A stretch of DNA of 8,489 bases from Proteobacteria bacterium UBA1847 (lineage in GTDB: Bacteria > Pseudomonadota > Gammaproteobacteria > Steroidobacterales > Woeseiaceae): contig DDIP01000174.1 in assembly GCA_002338605.1 (NCBI GenBank), forward strand, positions 1 to 8,489, given 5' to 3'. The position numbers and the translations under genes are program-made. The notes below the pieces were generated by a model. It saw only the letters and a program-made list of their open reading frames with translations, did no database searches and was not told where the DNA came from. Positions 6,814 through 8,489 of this stretch are shown here, one piece after another; the first letter of the stretch is position 1, and each line of letters begins with the position of its first letter.

Positions 6814-7072
6814 CAACCGATATCGCATGGACCCACAAGTCTAGTGCCCATTGAACAAGGCTGCGCTGGCTTCGTACGTCAAACTGGGAACGTCATTCTC
6901 GCACAAGCAAGGTATTCAAGAAGCCGCGTGGAGTTGAAGGCACTTTGCTTGCCGTCAATCCACTTGGTATAAGGCCGCTAAAAATCTGATCATAAATGCA
7001 GATTGGAAAGCGATAGAGTTTGTTTCTTCAGTCCATTGTCAAACTCCTTGCTTTCACGGATACTGATTCGCA
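6800..7072. other. 273-bp non-coding interval with hairpins
   Basis: No credible gene is seen on either strand; the longest notable open stretch on the minus strand is about 30 codons (ending at the stop 6879-6881) and has no start signal. It contains a hairpin: TTGAAGGCA at 6934-6942 against TGCCGTCAA at 6950-6958, eight of nine pairs with a 7-nt loop and no T-run. A weaker dyad lies at 6983-7004. It separates the NicX-like module from the right-hand gene pair and presumably carries the promoter of the latter. It could hold a small RNA or an interspersed repeat, but I cannot show either. Confidence 0.4.
6983..7004. promoter_or_regulatory. Weak dyad (AATCTG-N10-CAGATT) upstream of the small CxxC gene
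   Basis: The six-base arms are perfect inverted repeats around an AT-rich centre, 69 bp before ATG 7073. Size is like that of a Fur/Zur-family operator, but the sequence does not match the Zur consensus I know, so the regulator is unassigned. Confidence 0.22.
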
Positions 7073-7354
7073 ATGTCGCTGATGTCCGGAAAACTTGCCG
7101 CTTCAATTTTGCTGATGCTGGTTCTCTGCAACGCGGCATTTATTGCGCATGCGGCATCACATGTGTCGGGCGAGTTCGTCAGTTGCGAGGTGTGCCTCGC
7201 GCATACGCCGCTGTCGCACGGACTGGCTCAGGAAACTGCAACGCTATCAATTCCGCCTGCTGTCACAATGCGCGACGGGCAGACGTTTCAATCGGTCACC
7301 GCCACACCCGCGCGGTCGACTTTCGCGCGTGGGCCGCCCCTTTATCTTCAATAA
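7073..7354 (+). CDS. Small exported Cys/His protein, unknown function
   Basis: The 93-residue product has a signal peptide (residues 1-27, hydrophobic ASILLMLVLCNAAFIAHA, likely cleavage AHA|AS). A short mature part carries H30, C38-E-V-C41, H44 and H49, which could bind a metal or form a disulfide, and it ends with ARGPPLYLQ. C19 lies in the hydrophobic segment without a proper lipobox, so it is probably not a lipoprotein. Start: an in-frame stop at 7064-7066 limits the choice to ATG 7073 or ATG 7082; neither has a strong Shine-Dalgarno site. It sits 61 bp upstream of the porin-like gene on the same strand, and I recall similar small CxxC exported proteins preceding such barrels, sometimes in zinc-responsive settings. 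The metal role is inference; the coding call rests on the signal peptide and context. Confidence 0.68.
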   Translation: MSLMSGKLAASILLMLVLCNAAFIAHAASHVSGEFVSCEVCLAHTPLSHGLAQETATLSIPPAVTMRDGQTFQSVTATPARSTFARGPPLYLQ

Positions 7355-7364
7355 TTGACCGTGA

Positions 7365-7381
7365 CGCTGCTCTCGGCAGCG
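7365..7381 (+). other. Small hairpin before the porin-like gene
   Basis: CGCTGC (7365-7370) and GCAGCG (7376-7381) form a 6-bp GC-rich stem with a 5-nt loop, followed by ATCGTATTTTG. The short, broken T-run makes it at best a weak attenuator between the two genes; it ends 34 nt before the start codon. Confidence 0.3.
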
Positions 7382-7415
7382 ATCGTATTTTGTTGAACCC
7401 AAAGGAGACGATGCC

Positions 7416-8489
7416 ATGCGTATCGACTTATCAAGGGGCGCCGCACTGGCGCTGTTAGTGGCTTTTCCGGCCGTGTCGCTGGCACAGCCCACGGAAATCG
7501 AATTATTGCGTACCGCGATCGACGAGATACGCGCCGACTATGACGCAAGAATTGCGGAGCTCGAACGGCGCCTGGCCGTCGCTGAGCAAAACGTTCAGCA
7601 GGCGAGGAGTTCGGCGCCAGGTTCCGTGCCGGCGCCAGGTCGGACAACGTCCGCCAATCCGGCGATCGGCGTTATATTTTCTGGCACAGCATGGGACTAC
7701 AGCAATTCGCCCGAGGGTTATTCGATTGCAGGCTTCCCGTACGGTGGAGAGGCCGGGCCCATAGAAGAGGGCCTGGCACTCGGCGAGACCGAAATCATCA
7801 TGAACGCCAATGTCGATGACAAGTTCACCGCCTGGCTGACGCTGGCGCTGGCGCTCGAAGACGGTGAAGCCGTTACCGAGATCGAAGAAGCCTGGGTTGA
7901 GACGACCGCATTGCCGGCAGGTTTCAGCGCACGCCTTGGTCGATTCTTCTCAGGCATCGGTTACCTGAATAGCAAGCACGTACACACCTGGGACTTTGTT
8001 GACCAGCCCTTGCCGTACCAGGCTTTTCTTGGAGGCCAGTTGATCGACGATGGATTGCAGGTTCGCTGGCTGGCACCAACCGATCTTTATCTTGAACTCG
8101 GCGGTGAGGCGATGCGAGGCGGTCAATACCCGGCTGCATCGGCCGCGCATGATGGTGTTGGAAGTTACAGCCTGTTTGCGAATGTCGGCGCCGACATCAG
8201 TTCGAGCAGCAGTTGGCTGGCGGGTGTGTCTTATCTCGATGCGACCGCGATCGACCGGCCATCCGGGGACGAAGAAGACCCGTTGTCTTTCACCGGCGAC
8301 TCGGACCTCCTTGCTGCCCAATTCGTCTGGAAGTGGTCACCCAACGGCAACTGGAAGGAGCGAAATCTGATCCTGCAGGGGGAATACCTGAGAAAGCACG
8401 AGACCGGCTTCTATTCAGGAATGGGACTGGTCGATACCCCGTACGATGTCGATCAGAGTGGCTGGTATGCACAAGCCATCTACCAGCCG
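7416..8489 (+). CDS. Exported coiled-coil / beta-barrel porin-like outer-membrane protein (3' end outside window)
   Basis: An open frame runs 358 codons from ATG 7416 to the right edge without a stop. AAGGAGA at 7402-7408 lies 7 nt before this ATG; the ATG at 7411 is out of frame. Residues 1-24 are a signal peptide (cleavage near SLA|QP). Residues 27-62 are a coiled coil with heptad-like charges (EIELLRTAIDEIRADY and ARIAELERRLAVAEQ). A Pro/Ser/Ala linker follows to about 80, and then beta-barrel strands begin at NPAIGVIFSGTAWDYS. Recognisable segments are ETEIIMNANVDDKFTAWLTLAL, IEEAWVETTALPAGFSARLGRFFSGIGYLN and FVDQPLPYQAFLGGQ. I recall this architecture from proteins often labelled zinc-regulated outer-membrane receptors. 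However, no plug domain or TonB box is visible, so porin-like is the safer name. The coiled coil probably forms a periplasmic trimer stalk. It probably shares a transcript with the CxxC gene upstream. Confidence 0.87.
   Translation, partial: MRIDLSRGAALALLVAFPAVSLAQPTEIELLRTAIDEIRADYDARIAELERRLAVAEQNVQQARSSAPGSVPAPGRTTSANPAIGVIFSGTAWDYSNSPEGYSIAGFPYGGEAGPIEEGLALGETEIIMNANVDDKFTAWLTLALALEDGEAVTEIEEAWVETTALPAGFSARLGRFFSGIGYLNSKHVHTWDFVDQPLPYQAFLGGQLIDDGLQVRWLAPTDLYLELGGEAMRGGQYPAASAAHDGVGSYSLFANVGADISSSSSWLAGVSYLDATAIDRPSGDEEDPLSFTGDSDLLAAQFVWKWSPNGNWKERNLILQGEYLRKHETGFYSGMGLVDTPYDVDQSGWYAQAIYQP

Noticed and set aside
6879..6976. Minus-strand stretch of about 30 open codons (reads KWIDGKQ...LLEYLACARM), possible gene remnant
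   Set aside because: It is bounded by stops, has no start signal, and I cannot tie it to any protein family; too short to call a pseudogene.
7003..7458. 151-codon plus-strand open frame overlapping the small CxxC gene and the porin-like start
   Set aside because: It runs in another frame through both genes and has no signal peptide or recognisable domain, whereas the 7073 and 7416 frames have signal peptides and, for 7416, a good ribosome site.
1..8489. CRISPR array, tRNA, rRNA, insertion sequence or attachment sites
   Set aside because: I found no regularly spaced repeats, no cloverleaf or rRNA-like sequence, no transposase or integrase, and no terminal inverted repeats with target duplications.

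Overview
The window comes from a Gram-negative bacterium. It encodes a large TonB-dependent outer-membrane receptor, a porin-like outer-membrane protein and Sec signal peptides. A marine-type gammaproteobacterium is my best guess, because a TonB receptor followed by a TPR-sulfotransferase is a pairing I associate with those genomes; this is inference, not demonstrated.

Layout: (1) 1-472, minus strand, the 5' part of a NicX-like / M29-like metalloenzyme gene that leaves the window on the left. (2) 473-661, a divergent regulatory interval with a perfect 12-bp palindrome. (3) 662-3058, plus, a TonB-dependent receptor. (4) 3102-4685, plus, a TPR-sulfotransferase 43 bp downstream, with a perfect TATAAT box immediately before its ATG. 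(5) 4696-5592 (or 5631), minus, a LysR-type regulator converging on the sulfotransferase with a 10-bp gap. (6) 5593-5719, a divergent control region with a LysR-type dyad placed over the expected -35 region. (7) 5720-6799, plus, a second, complete NicX-like gene starting at TTG. (8) 6800-7072, a non-coding stretch with hairpins. (9) 7073-7354, plus, a small exported CxxC protein. (10) 7416 to the right edge, plus, an exported coiled-coil/beta-barrel porin-like protein, cut by the window.

The central observation is that the partial gene at the left edge and the gene at 5720-6799 are paralogues. Both belong to the superfamily of 2,5-dihydroxypyridine dioxygenase (NicX) and M29 aminopeptidases. 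The complete copy keeps a His/His-x-Asp triad (H281, H333, D335) whose spacing resembles the iron ligands of NicX. The two copies bracket a TonB receptor, a sulfotransferase and a LysR regulator. A coherent but unproven model is an inducible uptake-and-breakdown module for an unknown, possibly N-heteroaromatic compound: receptor for uptake, LysR protein sensing the compound, NicX-like enzymes cleaving it. The role of the sulfotransferase is unclear.

Three of the module's genes (both NicX-like genes and lysR) appear to use GTG or TTG starts with good Shine-Dalgarno sequences. Longest-ATG predictions would extend lysR by 13 residues and the second NicX-like gene by 76 residues, the latter antisense into lysR. 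The right-hand pair (7073 onward) looks richer in G+C by eye and is probably a separate unit, perhaps related to metal (zinc) supply.
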